Made by a program: the position numbers and the translations under genes. A stretch of DNA of 64,000 nt from Phycisphaerae bacterium (GTDB taxonomy: Bacteria; Planctomycetota; Phycisphaerae; Phycisphaerales; Phycisphaeraceae), in assembly GCA_030432595.1 (NCBI GenBank), contig JAUIGU010000003.1, positions 1-64,000 of the forward strand, given 5' to 3'. Shown here piece by piece: positions 41,910 through 51,666 of this stretch. Each line of letters begins with the position of its first letter. Position 1 is the first letter of the stretch. The notes beneath the pieces are model-generated. The model was not told where the DNA came from. It made no database searches and saw only the letters and a list, made by a program, of their open reading frames with translations.

Positions 41910-43382
41910 TCAGAAGTCGGCGTCGGGCCCTGCACCGGCGTCGGCGGCGGAGGCCACCCCGGTGTAGGTGCGGACTTCCTCGGGCATCAGCGGCGCGATC
42001 CACGACCGCAGCCAGAGCGATTCCACGATCAGTTCGACCTGGACGATGTCGCCGTTGCCGTAGAGGTAAGGCCCGCCGAGCGAGCCGAAGTCGAACTCGT
42101 CGATGCCCGTAATCCGCTGATCGACGACGGACATGTAGTTGACGCTGGCGATGGCGCGGTAGAGGTCGGGCAGCTTCTCGAAGTCGGCGTGGAGGACCAG
42201 GCGGACGTGCCGGACGTCGAACACGTGGTTGGACGCGCGGCCGGTGGGCCCGAAGAAGTAGTTGGCCGGGACCGCGGCGCCTTCGGAGGTCGGGGCGCCG
42301 GAGGGCGGGGTCGGGTAGCCGACGACGGACGCGTTGCCGCGTGAGTTGTTCGTGAAGCCCGTGTTTCGGCGCCCTCCGCGGCCGTCGTCGGTGCCGGGGT
42401 TGAGCGTGCCGACCTCGCCGGTGACGTGCAGCCCGACGTACCCGGGCACGACCTCGCAGCGCAGGAGGCGTTTGGCCACGCCGTGCAGCACGTTGCCGTA
42501 GACCTCGTTGCCGTCGTCGTCGGTGGAGATGACCTCGTCGATCTTGTTGGCGCGGCGGAGCGCCTCGACGATGTCCTGCTGGACCCACAGCTCCATCTGG
42601 CTCTCCCAGAGCTGCCAGTCTGAGGGCGTGGTGCCCGCATAGATCCACGGCCGGACCGACAAGGGGAACTCGGCGTTGAGCTGCCCGGGTCTTCCGATGT
42701 CCGGGTTCGCGTAGATGTGAAGCGTCTGGGCGTGGTCGGTCAGCAGCGTGGTGAGGCGGAGCTTCTGCTCTTCGAGCACCTTTTTGGCGTCCTCCTCGGT
42801 GATGTTCTGGCCGTAGGACTGCTGGGCTTCCTGGGCGATGATGGCGAGCTGTTGCTGGAGTTGGTCGTCGCGCAGCGGCAGGCCGGCGTTGAGCGTGGGC
42901 AGGCGGATGCCGGTGACTTCTTCGAAGCCTTCCTGCGGGCCGGGCCCGCCGAGCAGGGTCGCCATGGCGTCGCGGTAGCGGTCGCGGAAGACGTACGGGT
43001 CGGCTTGCAGGGTCTGCTTCGGGAAGAAGCCCTCGGCCAGTAGCACGTGGCCGCGCTGGTTGACCTGCGTGATGGCGTTGAGGGTGGCGTCGGCCTGGGT
43101 CGTGACGTCGGCGAAGATCCGCCGCAGGCGCTCGTTGTTGATCTGGTTGAACGTGATCCGCCGGTCGTCGGGCGCGGCGCCCAGACGCGTCGGCGGCAGC
43201 GACACGCTCTGCCCGATGAACCGCGTGATCTTCGCGGGCTCCTTGGCCTGGGTTTCCAGGTCGGCGCGGAGCTGGGACGACTGCCCATAGAAGTAGACGA
43301 ACGCGCCGACCGACGCCAGCACGACGACGATGGCGATCACGGTCAGCGGGTTGCTCTTGAGCCAGGCGATGGCGCTTTTCAT
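41910..43382 (-). CDS. PilO-position / Amuc_1100-like pilus-assembly protein
   Basis: A 490-residue protein with an N-terminal membrane helix (PLTVIAIVVVLASVGAFVYF) and a coiled coil (SSQLRADLETQAKE). The rest is a large exported domain, with GIDEFDFGSLGGPYLYGNG and VQVELIVESLWLRSWI at the end, like the ferredoxin-like end domains of PilO and of Amuc_1100-type proteins. Its place after a PilM-PilN gene, with a four-base overlap (ATGA), supports a PilO role. The exact family is an inference from position and topology. Confidence 0.7.
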   Translation of the reverse strand: MKSAIAWLKSNPLTVIAIVVVLASVGAFVYFYGQSSQLRADLETQAKEPAKITRFIGQSVSLPPTRLGAAPDDRRITFNQINNERLRRIFADVTTQADATLNAITQVNQRGHVLLAEGFFPKQTLQADPYVFRDRYRDAMATLLGGPGPQEGFEEVTGIRLPTLNAGLPLRDDQLQQQLAIIAQEAQQSYGQNITEEDAKKVLEEQKLRLTTLLTDHAQTLHIYANPDIGRPGQLNAEFPLSVRPWIYAGTTPSDWQLWESQMELWVQQDIVEALRRANKIDEVISTDDDGNEVYGNVLHGVAKRLLRCEVVPGYVGLHVTGEVGTLNPGTDDGRGGRRNTGFTNNSRGNASVVGYPTPPSGAPTSEGAAVPANYFFGPTGRASNHVFDVRHVRLVLHADFEKLPDLYRAIASVNYMSVVDQRITGIDEFDFGSLGGPYLYGNGDIVQVELIVESLWLRSWIAPLMPEEVRTYTGVASAADAGAGPDADF

Positions 43383-45712
43383 GAGTTCACCTCGTCGAGA
43401 AGGGCGGCGGGGTTGGCCGACAGGTCGGTCGCGGGTTCGGGCGACGCCGGAGCGTCCGGTTCGGGGGCGGGATCAGTTGCCCGGGCCTGATCGGGCTCGG
43501 CCGCGGGGTCGGGTTCCAGCGGCGTCTCGGCGGCGTCGGCCTCGGCTTCGGCGACCGGGTTCTTGAGCACCAGCGTGAACCGGATCTCGAACGCGTTGTC
43601 GCCGGTGCGGTCCTCTTCGAGCAGCGGGTTCTGCGGGAGCATCTCACCCACCGAGGCGTTGCTGCCGGTGAACGAGCGGGTGCCGCCGCCGCCTGGGTAG
43701 CCCATGCCCATGCCGCCGCCCATGCCCCCGCCCATGTCTTCGTATCCGCCCATGCCCGCGCCCATCCCCAAGCCGCCGCCCATCGGCTGAGACGAGTAGG
43801 TGTTGCCGCCGACGCCCGCGCGGCCGCCGGCGACCGGCCGGATGTACGGGATCGGGTTGTCGTCCAGCTCGATGGTGTACGGCGCGTCGGGCCGGTCGGC
43901 GTTGCTGCGCAGCCACTGGATCACCGTGGAGTTGATGAGCTGCGACGGGTTGCCGTAGGGCGTGGTGCCGCGCAACACGACGTTGAGCTTCGGCTTGGAC
44001 GTGTCGGAGAAGAACTCCTTGGACGCGCCGTCGGCGACCATGCCCGTGACGTCGCCGGGGGCGCCGCCGCCCGCCGCGCCGCCGCCGGCACCGGGGTAGC
44101 CCATGCCCATGCCCATGTCTTCGTAGCCGCCCATGCCTTCGTAGCCCATGCCCATCCCCATGCCTTCGTAGCCCATGCCCATCCCCATGCCGGCCGACGC
44201 CGACGGGTCGGCCTCGGCCACCGGCTCTTCGTTGGCGATGTACTCGTCGGCGATGACGTCGATCACGAGCTGGCGGCGCTGGTCGCGCGGGATCGCCTTG
44301 ATCGCCTCGGCGTCGCCGGCCAGCAGCGCCTCCTGCGGCTGCACCGACGCGAGCATCGCCGCGATGTCGGCGGTCACGTGGGCATACAGATCACGCTGCG
44401 GCAGCACGAGGTTGTAGTTCTCGATGATCTGCAGCGGGTTGTCGACCATCATCGCCTGCGCTTCGCTCTGCCACTTCTGGGCCTCGCGGGTCACGCTGGC
44501 GACCGTGCTCTGCGTGGCCTGCACGCTCTGGTCGAACGCGGCGCGGTCCACGAAATACTTCGCGGCGTACAGGCCCGACGCCAGCGCCACCGCCGCCGCC
44601 GCCGCCGCGATCCACGGCTGCTTGGCCTTCCACAAACGCTGCTTGAGGATGTGCGCCGGCAGGATGTTCGCCGAGACGGTTTCCAAGCCCAGGCCCTGCA
44701 ACGCCAACCCGTACGCCGTCGACAGGTTGCCCGCGGCGCCGGCCAGCTCGGACTCACGCTTGCCGTCCACCTCCACCCGCGCGAACGGCTGCGGCTTGCT
44801 CACGTCCAGCTGCAACTGCTGCTTCAGGAACTTCTGCAACCCCGGCAGCTTGAACGTCGAGCCCAGCCCGACGATCCGCTCCAGCTCCGAGTCGCGGTTC
44901 ATCGACTGGTAGTACCCGATGGACCGCTGCACCTCCTGCACCAGGTCCGCGAAGACCGAACGCATCGCCTGGAAGATCTGCTTGGCGTACTTGCTGGTCG
45001 CCGCTTCCTTCTTGAGCTTCTCCGCCTTGGCGTAGCTGATCTTGAACTGCTTGACCAAAGCCTCGGTGAAGTTGTTGCCGCCGATGGGCAGCGTGCGCAG
45101 CCAGATCTGGCCGTCCTCGATGACGATCACGTCCGTCGAGACCGACCCGATGTCCAGGAACACCGTCCCGCCGTCGCCGCCCGACTCGGCCAGCTCGTAC
45201 GAGAACGCGTTGAACACCGCCACCGGCGAAAGCGTCAGCTCATCGACCTGCACGCCCACCGCGCGGTAGTTACTCAGGAACTGCATCACCCGCTCTTTGG
45301 TGATCGCGAAGATGCCGACCTTCACGTCCGGCGAGTCCTCTTCCTGAAACACCTGGTAATCCCACTCGACCTCTTCGATGGGGAACGGGATCTGCTGCTG
45401 GGCCTCGAACTTGACGATGTCCGGGATCTTCTTGGGCTCGACCGGCGGCAGCGACGCGAACCGGGCGAACGCCATGTTGCCCGGCACCGACGCCACGACG
45501 TGGGCGTTCTCCAGCCCGTGCTTCTGCACCAGCGCGTCGAGCTGGAGCTGGATCGCCTCTTCGCGGTCCACGTCCGGCGCGGTGAGGACTTCCTTGTATT
45601 TCAGGATCTCGAAGTGCTCCATCCGCACCTCGCCGCCGCTGCGGACGAGCTTGACGGCTTTGACCGCGCTGCTGCCGACGTCGATGCCCCAGCTCTCGTT
45701 GTTCGTGGCCAT
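43379..45712 (-). CDS. PilM-PilN fusion protein with Gly/Met-rich insert
   Basis: A 777-residue protein. Residues 1-360 are PilM, an actin-like type IV pilus assembly protein (WGIDVGSSAVKAVKLVRSGG, GTVFLDIGSVSTDVIVIEDG, LGSTFKLPGLQKFLKQQ). A membrane helix at about 385-405 (PWIAAAAAAVALASGLYAAK) and a coiled-coil region (QATQSTVASVTREAQKW) then correspond to PilN. Gly/Met repeats (MGMGMGYEGMG and similar) occur twice, around a conserved beta-rich part. The tail is Pro/Glu/Asp/Ala-rich. In most bacteria PilM and PilN are separate. The ATG at 45712 follows AGGAG; a longer reading upstream was rejected. Confidence 0.85.
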   Translation of the reverse strand: MATNNESWGIDVGSSAVKAVKLVRSGGEVRMEHFEILKYKEVLTAPDVDREEAIQLQLDALVQKHGLENAHVVASVPGNMAFARFASLPPVEPKKIPDIVKFEAQQQIPFPIEEVEWDYQVFQEEDSPDVKVGIFAITKERVMQFLSNYRAVGVQVDELTLSPVAVFNAFSYELAESGGDGGTVFLDIGSVSTDVIVIEDGQIWLRTLPIGGNNFTEALVKQFKISYAKAEKLKKEAATSKYAKQIFQAMRSVFADLVQEVQRSIGYYQSMNRDSELERIVGLGSTFKLPGLQKFLKQQLQLDVSKPQPFARVEVDGKRESELAGAAGNLSTAYGLALQGLGLETVSANILPAHILKQRLWKAKQPWIAAAAAAVALASGLYAAKYFVDRAAFDQSVQATQSTVASVTREAQKWQSEAQAMMVDNPLQIIENYNLVLPQRDLYAHVTADIAAMLASVQPQEALLAGDAEAIKAIPRDQRRQLVIDVIADEYIANEEPVAEADPSASAGMGMGMGYEGMGMGMGYEGMGGYEDMGMGMGYPGAGGGAAGGGAPGDVTGMVADGASKEFFSDTSKPKLNVVLRGTTPYGNPSQLINSTVIQWLRSNADRPDAPYTIELDDNPIPYIRPVAGGRAGVGGNTYSSQPMGGGLGMGAGMGGYEDMGGGMGGGMGMGYPGGGGTRSFTGSNASVGEMLPQNPLLEEDRTGDNAFEIRFTLVLKNPVAEAEADAAETPLEPDPAAEPDQARATDPAPEPDAPASPEPATDLSANPAALLDEVNS

Positions 45713-46307
45713 GTCGAAGACTCCTGAAACGGTGGTCGTTCGTGCGTCTGCCCGTGGCCCGGCGGTCCTGCCGGTGCCACCCCGTCCCACGCCCGCCCGC
45801 CGACCCCTGATCCCCCTGATCGGGTGCCGCCGCGTTGCGGGTCATCTTTTCGATGACGCCGTGGCGAACGCCCCAAGTTTAGGTCGCCCGCGGCGTTGCG
45901 CTCGGACGACCCGTGCCCCACGGCCCGGCGTCCCAACACCGGCACGCACGGGGAACCGCACAGGATACGGGCAAACCCAACCTCAGGCGGGCGCACCGAC
46001 TCCGCGGCGGCGGTGTCTCGGGTTGTGGTGTGCCGGCGGGGGCGGCCGATGAGGGAACTTAAATGGGCGGCCAGGCCCGGTGATCCGCAGCACCATCGCT
46101 GTATTGTGCCCGGAGGTCGGCCCACGGTCAAGGCCATTTTGCCTGAATCGCCACGGACATCGTTGCTACGATACGCCGCCCGCCCGGGTTCACCGCCGCG
46201 CCAAGGCGATGAGCGACAATGAACCGCGATCCGGGACCGCAATGACACGGGACGCCCCGCGGATTTGACCGCCGCGCCCCCACGCGTGACAATGCCCGGT
46301 TCCCCAC
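45713..46307. other. Gene-free stretch between the pilus operon and tRNA-Ala
   Basis: About 595 bases with no convincing gene. It should contain the promoter of the pilus-type operon on the minus strand and of tRNA-Ala on the plus strand. Apart from a GC-rich leader I see no repeats or RNA structure worth naming. Confidence 0.5.
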
Positions 46308-46380
46308 GGGGCCGTAGCTCAATTGGGAGAGCGCTGTGTTCGCAATGCAGAGGTTAGGGGTTCGATCCCCCTCGGCTCCA
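46308..46380 (+). tRNA. tRNA-Ala (anticodon CGC)
   Basis: A 73-base tRNA with acceptor GGGGCCG/CGGCTCC, D-arm GTAGCTCAATTGGGAGAGC, anticodon loop TTCGCAA (CGC, codon GCG) and T-arm AGGGGTTCGATCCCCCT. CCA is not encoded. It stands alone upstream of the 3' end of prpD. Confidence 0.95.
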
Positions 46381-46437
46381 CTGACGATTTCGTGACGCCG
46401 ATCCGGGCCGCCGATCAGGCGGAGGTCAGCAGATCGG

Positions 46438-47964
46438 TCACGAGGTCACCACCGACAGATCAATCCAGTCGCGGACCGGCATTGCGTCCAGGTCGTCGGG
46501 GGTGTCGAAGAGTTTCAGCAGCGTTTCGCACCGTGGGTCCGGGAGGCGGGACGCGAGGTTCTCGGCGAGTTTCTGCCGAAGCTTCGGGACACCCTCGGCG
46601 CGGCGGCGGCGGTGCCCGATCGGGTAGTCGATCGCAACCTCGTCGGTCACGCTGCCGTCCTTGAAAAACACCTGCACGGCGTTGCCGATCGATCGCTTGT
46701 CGGGGTCGAGGTAGTCGCGCGTGTAGCCGGGGTGTTCTACGACTTCCATCTTGGCGCGGAGCGCATCGATGCGGGGGTCCGACGCCACGGCGTCCTCGTA
46801 GTGCTCGGCAGTCAAGGCGCCGAAGATCATTGCGACCGCGGTCATGTACTGGAGGCAGTGATCGCGGTCGGCGGGATTCTGGAGTGGCCCGGTCTTGTCG
46901 ATGATGCGGGCGGCGGACTCCTGCGTGCGGATCACGACACGATCGATCTGGTCGAGGCGGTCGGCAACTTGGCCGTGCAACGCGATGCCCGCTTCGACCG
47001 CGGTCTGGGCGTGAAACTCGGCGGGGTACGAGATCTTGAAGAGGATGTTCTCGATGACGTAGCTCCCCAGCGGCCGCGCGAGCGTGATCGGGTTGCCGCC
47101 GAACAGCGCGTCCTGGAACCCCCAGGTCTTGGCGGTCAGGGCCGTGGCGTAACCCATCTCGCCGGCGCGGGCGAGCAACGCGAGCCGCACGCCGCGGCTG
47201 GTCGCGTCGCCGGCGGCCCAGCTCTTGCGCGACCCGGTGTTGGGGAAGTGCCGGTAGGTCCGCAACGCGCCGCCGTCGAGCCACGCATTCGAAACCGCGT
47301 TGAAGACCTGGTCCTTACTGCAGCCGAGCATGACGGCCGCGACGGCGGTGGACGCGATGCGCACCAGCAGCACGTGGTCGAGCCCGACGCGGTTGAAGGC
47401 GTTGTCGAGGGCCAGGACGCCCTGGATCTCGTACGCACGGATGGCGGCCGTGAGGACGTCGCGCATCGTGAGTGTGTCGCCGTTTCTACCGCGGTGGTCG
47501 GCGCACGCGAGGATCGCGCCGAAGTTGTCGGACGGGTGCCCCCACTCGGCGGCGAGCCAGGTGTCGTTGTAATCGAGCCAGCGGATCATCGCGCCGGTGT
47601 TAAACGCGGCGGCGACCGGGTCCAGAACGTCTCCGGTGCCCGGGACGCGCGCCCCGCCGCTCTGCATCACCGCGCCGGGCACGACCGGGCCGAGCAGTTT
47701 CGTGCACGCGGGGTAGCGCAGGGCCAGCAGCGCGCAGCCCAGGCTGTCCATGAGGCAGAGGCGCGCGGTCGCGTAAGCCTCGTCGCCGAAGTCGGCGTCG
47801 GCGGTGACGTAATCGGTGAGTTCGGTGAGGACGGCGTCGCGGATAATGTTTGACTGTAATGGCGCTGGGCGGTTAACGCTCGTCCAGCGGCACGTATGGC
47901 CGCGGCGCCGGGCCGGTGTAGTCGGCGGACGGCCTGATGAGACGGTTGTCGGCGCGCTGCTCAA
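46438..47964 (-). CDS. prpD: MmgE/PrpD-family 2-methylcitrate dehydratase
   Basis: An iron-independent dehydratase of the methylcitrate cycle (2-methylcitrate to 2-methyl-cis-aconitate). Family motifs are [47 protein letters not shown]-like [39 protein letters not shown] and [19 protein letters not shown]. The start is unclear. No ATG or GTG lies between the prpC stop (47873) and the conserved part ([14 protein letters not shown]). A TTG at 47964 lies inside prpC and would give a 92-base overlap. An ATT just before the conserved part is also possible. Last gene of the prpBCD operon. Confidence 0.9.
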   Translation of the reverse strand: MSSAPTTVSSGRPPTTPARRRGHTCRWTSVNRPAPLQSNIIRDAVLTELTDYVTADADFGDEAYATARLCLMDSLGCALLALRYPACTKLLGPVVPGAVMQSGGARVPGTGDVLDPVAAAFNTGAMIRWLDYNDTWLAAEWGHPSDNFGAILACADHRGRNGDTLTMRDVLTAAIRAYEIQGVLALDNAFNRVGLDHVLLVRIASTAVAAVMLGCSKDQVFNAVSNAWLDGGALRTYRHFPNTGSRKSWAAGDATSRGVRLALLARAGEMGYATALTAKTWGFQDALFGGNPITLARPLGSYVIENILFKISYPAEFHAQTAVEAGIALHGQVADRLDQIDRVVIRTQESAARIIDKTGPLQNPADRDHCLQYMTAVAMIFGALTAEHYEDAVASDPRIDALRAKMEVVEHPGYTRDYLDPDKRSIGNAVQVFFKDGSVTDEVAIDYPIGHRRRRAEGVPKLRQKLAENLASRLPDPRCETLLKLFDTPDDLDAMPVRDWIDLSVVTS

Positions 47965-49030
47965 GGATGTGCGCGGCCCAGCCGGCGGTGCGGGCGATCA
48001 CGAACAGCGGCGTGAACATCGGCGTCGGGATGCCCAGAAAGTGGTACGCGCTGGCGGAATAGAAGTCCAGGTTCGGGAACAGCCCCTTCTCGCGACGCAT
48101 CACGGCCTCGATGCGTTCGGACACGGGGTACAGCCGGGCGTCGCCGGCCGCCTCGCCGAGGCGCTTCGCCCACGCCTGGATCACGTTCGAGCGCGGGTCG
48201 TTGTCGCGATACACCCGGTGGCCGAAGCCCATGATCTTGGTTTTCTTTTTCAGGGCGTCGACGATGCCGCGTTCGGCCGCGTCGGGGTCGGGGTATTGCT
48301 CGATCAGTTCCATCGCCGCCTCGTTCGCGCCGCCGTGCAGCGGGCCGCGGAGCGTGCCGATCGCCGCGGTGATCGCCGAGTAAAAGTCCGACTCCGTGCT
48401 CGTGGCGATGCGGGCCGCGAACGTCGAAGCGTTGAACTCGTGCTCGGCGTAAAGGATCAGCGACGCGTCGAGGGCCCGCGCGTGCGTCGTCTCGGCGGGT
48501 CGGCCGTGCAGCAGGTGCAGGAAGTGGCCGGCAACGGAATCGTCGTCGGTGGTGGTCTCGATGCGGCGACCGTCGTGGTGGAAGTGGTGCCAGTACAGCA
48601 GCATCGACCCGAAGACGGCGATCAGTCGGTCGGCGATGTCGCGCCCGCTGCGCGAGCCCTCCGGTTCGAGGCAGCCGAGCGTCGAACAACCCGTGCGCAG
48701 GATGTCCATCGGGTGGCTGTCCGGCGGGAGCTGTTCCAGCACCGTTCGCAACGACGGCGGGAGTTCGCGCAGCTCGCTCAGGCGGGCCCGGTAGTCGGCC
48801 AACGCGGCGGTGGACGGCAAGGAGCCCTCCAGCAGCAGGTAAGCCACCTCCTCGAAGCTCGCGTGCTCGGCGAGGTCCTCGATCGCGTATCCGCGGTAGG
48901 TCAACCCGGTGCCGGTCTTGCCGACGGTGCAGATCGACGTGCTGCCGGCGACCACGCCGGCGAGACCGCCGGCTTTGGCCGGTTTGTTCATTGGTGAAGC
49001 GCTTCCCGTCGGGGCGTTCGAGCCGGTCAT
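47873..49030 (-). CDS. prpC: 2-methylcitrate synthase
   Basis: A 385-residue citrate-synthase-family enzyme: [95 protein letters not shown] and [19 protein letters not shown]. The catalytic histidines and the aspartate of this family are in place. The place between prpB and prpD shows that it condenses propionyl-CoA with oxaloacetate. Its start overlaps the prpB stop by four bases (ATGA). Confidence 0.93.
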   Translation of the reverse strand: MTGSNAPTGSASPMNKPAKAGGLAGVVAGSTSICTVGKTGTGLTYRGYAIEDLAEHASFEEVAYLLLEGSLPSTAALADYRARLSELRELPPSLRTVLEQLPPDSHPMDILRTGCSTLGCLEPEGSRSGRDIADRLIAVFGSMLLYWHHFHHDGRRIETTTDDDSVAGHFLHLLHGRPAETTHARALDASLILYAEHEFNASTFAARIATSTESDFYSAITAAIGTLRGPLHGGANEAAMELIEQYPDPDAAERGIVDALKKKTKIMGFGHRVYRDNDPRSNVIQAWAKRLGEAAGDARLYPVSERIEAVMRREKGLFPNLDFYSASAYHFLGIPTPMFTPLFVIARTAGWAAHILEQRADNRLIRPSADYTGPAPRPYVPLDER

Positions 49031-49911
49031 GGTGCTTTCTCGCTTGTTAGCGCGGCGTCGATTGACTCTTCATGGCGATGGTAATCCAACACCCGGTAGA
49101 GGTCATCGCGCGTCTGCATGGTGTCGATCACCGCGGCCTGGGTGCCCTGGGTCCGGAGCGTTTTGTAGACCTGCATCGCCGCCGCGCTCATGGCCCGGAA
49201 CGCCGATAAGGGATAGAGCGCCATCGCGACGCCGGCGTCGCGCAACTCTTCCGTCGTCAACAGGGGCGTCTTGCCGAACTCGGTGATGTTGGCGAGCACG
49301 GGCGCATTGACCGCGGCACAGAAGGTCGCGTAGTCCCCGAGCGTCGGGATGGCCTCCGCGAACACCATATCGGCCCCGGCTGCGACGTAAGCCTGGGCAC
49401 GGTCGATCGCGGCGTCGAGGCCCTCGACCGCGCACGCGTCGGTCCGGGCCATGACGACAAAGCCGGGGTCGGTACGACCGTCCTGCGCCGCTTTCAGTCT
49501 TTCGACCATCGCGTCGGTGTTCACGAGTTGTTTGCCGGGGCGGTGGCCGCAACGCTTCGCTTCGACCTGGTCCTCGAGGTGGAGGCCGGCCGCGCCGGCG
49601 GCGGTCAGCGCGGCGACGGTGTGCGCGGAGTCGTCCCAACCCGTGTCCGCATCGACCAGCAGCGGCAAATCCACAGCGCCGGCGATGCGGCGCGTATCTT
49701 CCGCCACTTGCTCCAGCGTGGTGTAGCCCAGGTCCGGCAGCCCGAACGACGCCGACGCCACGCCCGAGCCCGAAAGATAAACGGCACGGAAGCCCGCGTC
49801 TCGTGCGAGCAGCGCCGCGTAGGCGTTGACGGTGCCGACGATCTGCAGCGGGCGTTCTTCGTCGATGAGCGCCCGCAGTTGTGCGCCGCGGGATTCGGTC
49901 GGGCCGGCCAT
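49027..49911 (-). CDS. prpB: 2-methylisocitrate lyase
   Basis: A 294-residue isocitrate-lyase-superfamily enzyme. Motifs: [31 protein letters not shown] (metal site), [20 protein letters not shown] with the catalytic KRCGH at 119-123, [20 protein letters not shown] and [13 protein letters not shown]. It splits 2-methylisocitrate into pyruvate and succinate. First gene of prpBCD. No PrpR-type regulator is seen next to it. Confidence 0.94.
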   Translation of the reverse strand: MAGPTESRGAQLRALIDEERPLQIVGTVNAYAALLARDAGFRAVYLSGSGVASASFGLPDLGYTTLEQVAEDTRRIAGAVDLPLLVDADTGWDDSAHTVAALTAAGAAGLHLEDQVEAKRCGHRPGKQLVNTDAMVERLKAAQDGRTDPGFVVMARTDACAVEGLDAAIDRAQAYVAAGADMVFAEAIPTLGDYATFCAAVNAPVLANITEFGKTPLLTTEELRDAGVAMALYPLSAFRAMSAAAMQVYKTLRTQGTQAAVIDTMQTRDDLYRVLDYHRHEESIDAALTSEKAP

Positions 49912-50677
49912 GGCGTCATTGTAAGGCCCGCGTCGTCGCCGTCGCGTTGCTTTCTTTAGCCGGCACCGGTGCCACTGAAAGCAAAGTGAACCACGACCCT
50001 TTAGCCGGACGCGGGCCGCGTCCGGACCGGAACCGGCCCGGTTCCGGCTGACGGGCCATTGCGGGCGTAACGCGCTGTGGGTCTGCGGACGAAGGGAAGA
50101 TGACGCGTGTGCGTGTCGCGTTCCTGCGCACGCTTGGCCCGGTACTTCGCCGCGGCGTCTTGACGGGCGGGTAAAATGAATACAGCGAGAGTGGAGCGTG
50201 GCCTCCGCGTGGGTGCCAGGTGGGTGAGGGCTTGAGTTCCTTAATCACGAATCGCCGTGTGGCCTGGAAGTGGAGCAAGCCGGGACGGACCTCGGCCGAC
50301 ACCGCGACCCGCCGGAACCCCCCGAGTGAGTCCCATCCGAAACGCGGTGACGGCGGGTTGCAAAACCGACGCCGGCCGGGGGTCTGTGGATCGCGACGGC
50401 GGTTCCGCTCCGGGTGCTTCGGACGTTGAGCGATGTGGTGGTTGTTGTAGGGTGTGTGTCGCGTGTCTTGGTCTGGGTGCCACGGACTTTCAGTCCGTGC
50501 CGAGTGACAGAGGACACGAAGAACACGGACTGAAAGTCCGTGGCACCCGAGAACACCCGATTGCGGCTGCTTCAACTTCCGGGGGTCACGGCGTTCTTTC
50601 ACAAGTGAATCCGAGGGGCGTTTTCGTCCCCAAAACCGTCCGTGCTTTCCTGCTCGGACAGCCGGACGATGCCCGCG
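49912..50677. other. Gene-free stretch between prpB and ispH
   Basis: About 766 bases without a believable gene. It should hold the prp promoter. Its main visible content is the 25-bp inverted repeat at 50475-50548. Open frames here are Arg/Pro-rich and lack any family features. Confidence 0.5.
50475..50548. repeat. 25-bp perfect inverted repeat with palindromic arms
   Basis: The arm at 50475-50499 (GGGTGCCACGGACTTTCAGT, then CCGTG) is the exact reverse complement of 50524-50548. Each arm is itself a hairpin (CACGGACT-TTC-AGTCCGTG). The spacer of 24 bases is AG-rich. This looks like a REP/BIME-type mobile repeat. Confidence 0.7.
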
Positions 50678-51619
50678 TCAGGCCATCTCATTTTTCATCA
50701 CGCGCAGCTGCACGGGCAGCGCGAAGTTCATGCCCTCGTCCACGACCACGGGCTCGTCGAGGGTCGCGCCGAAACGCTTCTTCAGTGTCTCGATCACGTT
50801 CAGCACAAGGTCTTCCGGGGCGGAGGCACCGGCGGTGAGCAGCACGGTATCGACGCCGGCGAACCACGCGAAATCCAATTCGCTTGTGTCGTCGATGCGC
50901 TTCGCGGGCGTGCCGGTGTTCTCGCTGATCTCGGTGAGGCGGACGCTGTTGGAGCTGTTGCGCGACCCGATGACGATGGTGAGGTCGGCCTGCGGTGCCA
51001 TCTCACGGACGGCGTGCTGGCGGTTCGTTGTCGCGTAACAGATGTCTTCCTTGGGCGGGGCGGTGCAGTTCGGGTACTTCCGCTTGATCGCGTCGATGAT
51101 GACCTGGGCGTCGTCCACGCTGAGCGTGGTCTGCGTCAGGTAGATCATCGGCGTGTCGGGCGGGAAGTCGAGGGCGTCAACGTCCGCGGGGCTTTCGACG
51201 ATGGTCGTGCACTCCGGGGCCTCGCCGAAGGTGCCCTTGATTTCCTGGTGCTCGGCGTGGCCGACGAGGAGGATGCGTTTGCCCATCTTCGCGTACCGCC
51301 GGGCCTCGACGTGGACCTTGGTGACCAGCGGACATGTCGCGTCGATCATGCGGAGGTTGCGCTGCTCGGACTCTTGACGTACCTGCGGGCTGACGCCGTG
51401 GGCGCTGAACACAACGGTCGAGCCTTCCGGCACCTCGGCGATGTCTTCAACGAAGGTCACGCCTTGATCGACGAAGCGTTCGACGACGTGGCGGTTGTGG
51501 ACGATCTCGTGGTAGACGTAGAGCGGCGTGCCGATCAGGTCGACGAGTTCCTGGACGGTGTCGATGGCCATCTCGACGCCGGCGCAGAAGCCGCGGGGGT
51601 TGGCGAGCAGGATCTTCAT
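50678..51619 (-). CDS. ispH: 4-hydroxy-3-methylbut-2-enyl diphosphate reductase
   Basis: A 313-residue iron-sulfur enzyme, the last step of the MEP isoprenoid pathway (HMBPP to IPP and DMAPP). The three cluster cysteines are Cys12 (GFCAG), Cys96 (DATCPLV) and Cys194 (EDICYATTNRQ). The active-site HEIVHN, VFSAHGVSP and GHAEHQEIKGT segments are intact, and SRNSSNSVRLTEI and AGASAPEDLV follow. It precedes no obvious operon partner; the glycosyltransferase gene lies 47 bases upstream of its start. Confidence 0.96.
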   Translation of the reverse strand: MKILLANPRGFCAGVEMAIDTVQELVDLIGTPLYVYHEIVHNRHVVERFVDQGVTFVEDIAEVPEGSTVVFSAHGVSPQVRQESEQRNLRMIDATCPLVTKVHVEARRYAKMGKRILLVGHAEHQEIKGTFGEAPECTTIVESPADVDALDFPPDTPMIYLTQTTLSVDDAQVIIDAIKRKYPNCTAPPKEDICYATTNRQHAVREMAPQADLTIVIGSRNSSNSVRLTEISENTGTPAKRIDDTSELDFAWFAGVDTVLLTAGASAPEDLVLNVIETLKKRFGATLDEPVVVDEGMNFALPVQLRVMKNEMA

Positions 51620-51666
51620 CGTCGGAGATTGTACGGAGGGCGGGGCGGGGTCGGTTCGCTGTGCCC

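Noticed and set aside
40066-42648. 860-codon Arg-rich frame antisense/overlapping to the pilus-type genes
   Set aside because: It is a by-product of high GC at third codon positions; the frames at 39774-41840 and 41910-43382 have membrane helices, overlaps and ribosome-binding sites.
44378-45727. 449-codon plus-strand frame opposite the PilM-PilN gene
   Set aside because: Arg/His/Leu/Val-rich composition without domains; a mirror of the real gene.
49916-50602. 228-codon minus-strand gene between prpB and ispH
   Set aside because: No domain, runs through the 25-bp inverted repeat, composition unlike neighbouring genes.
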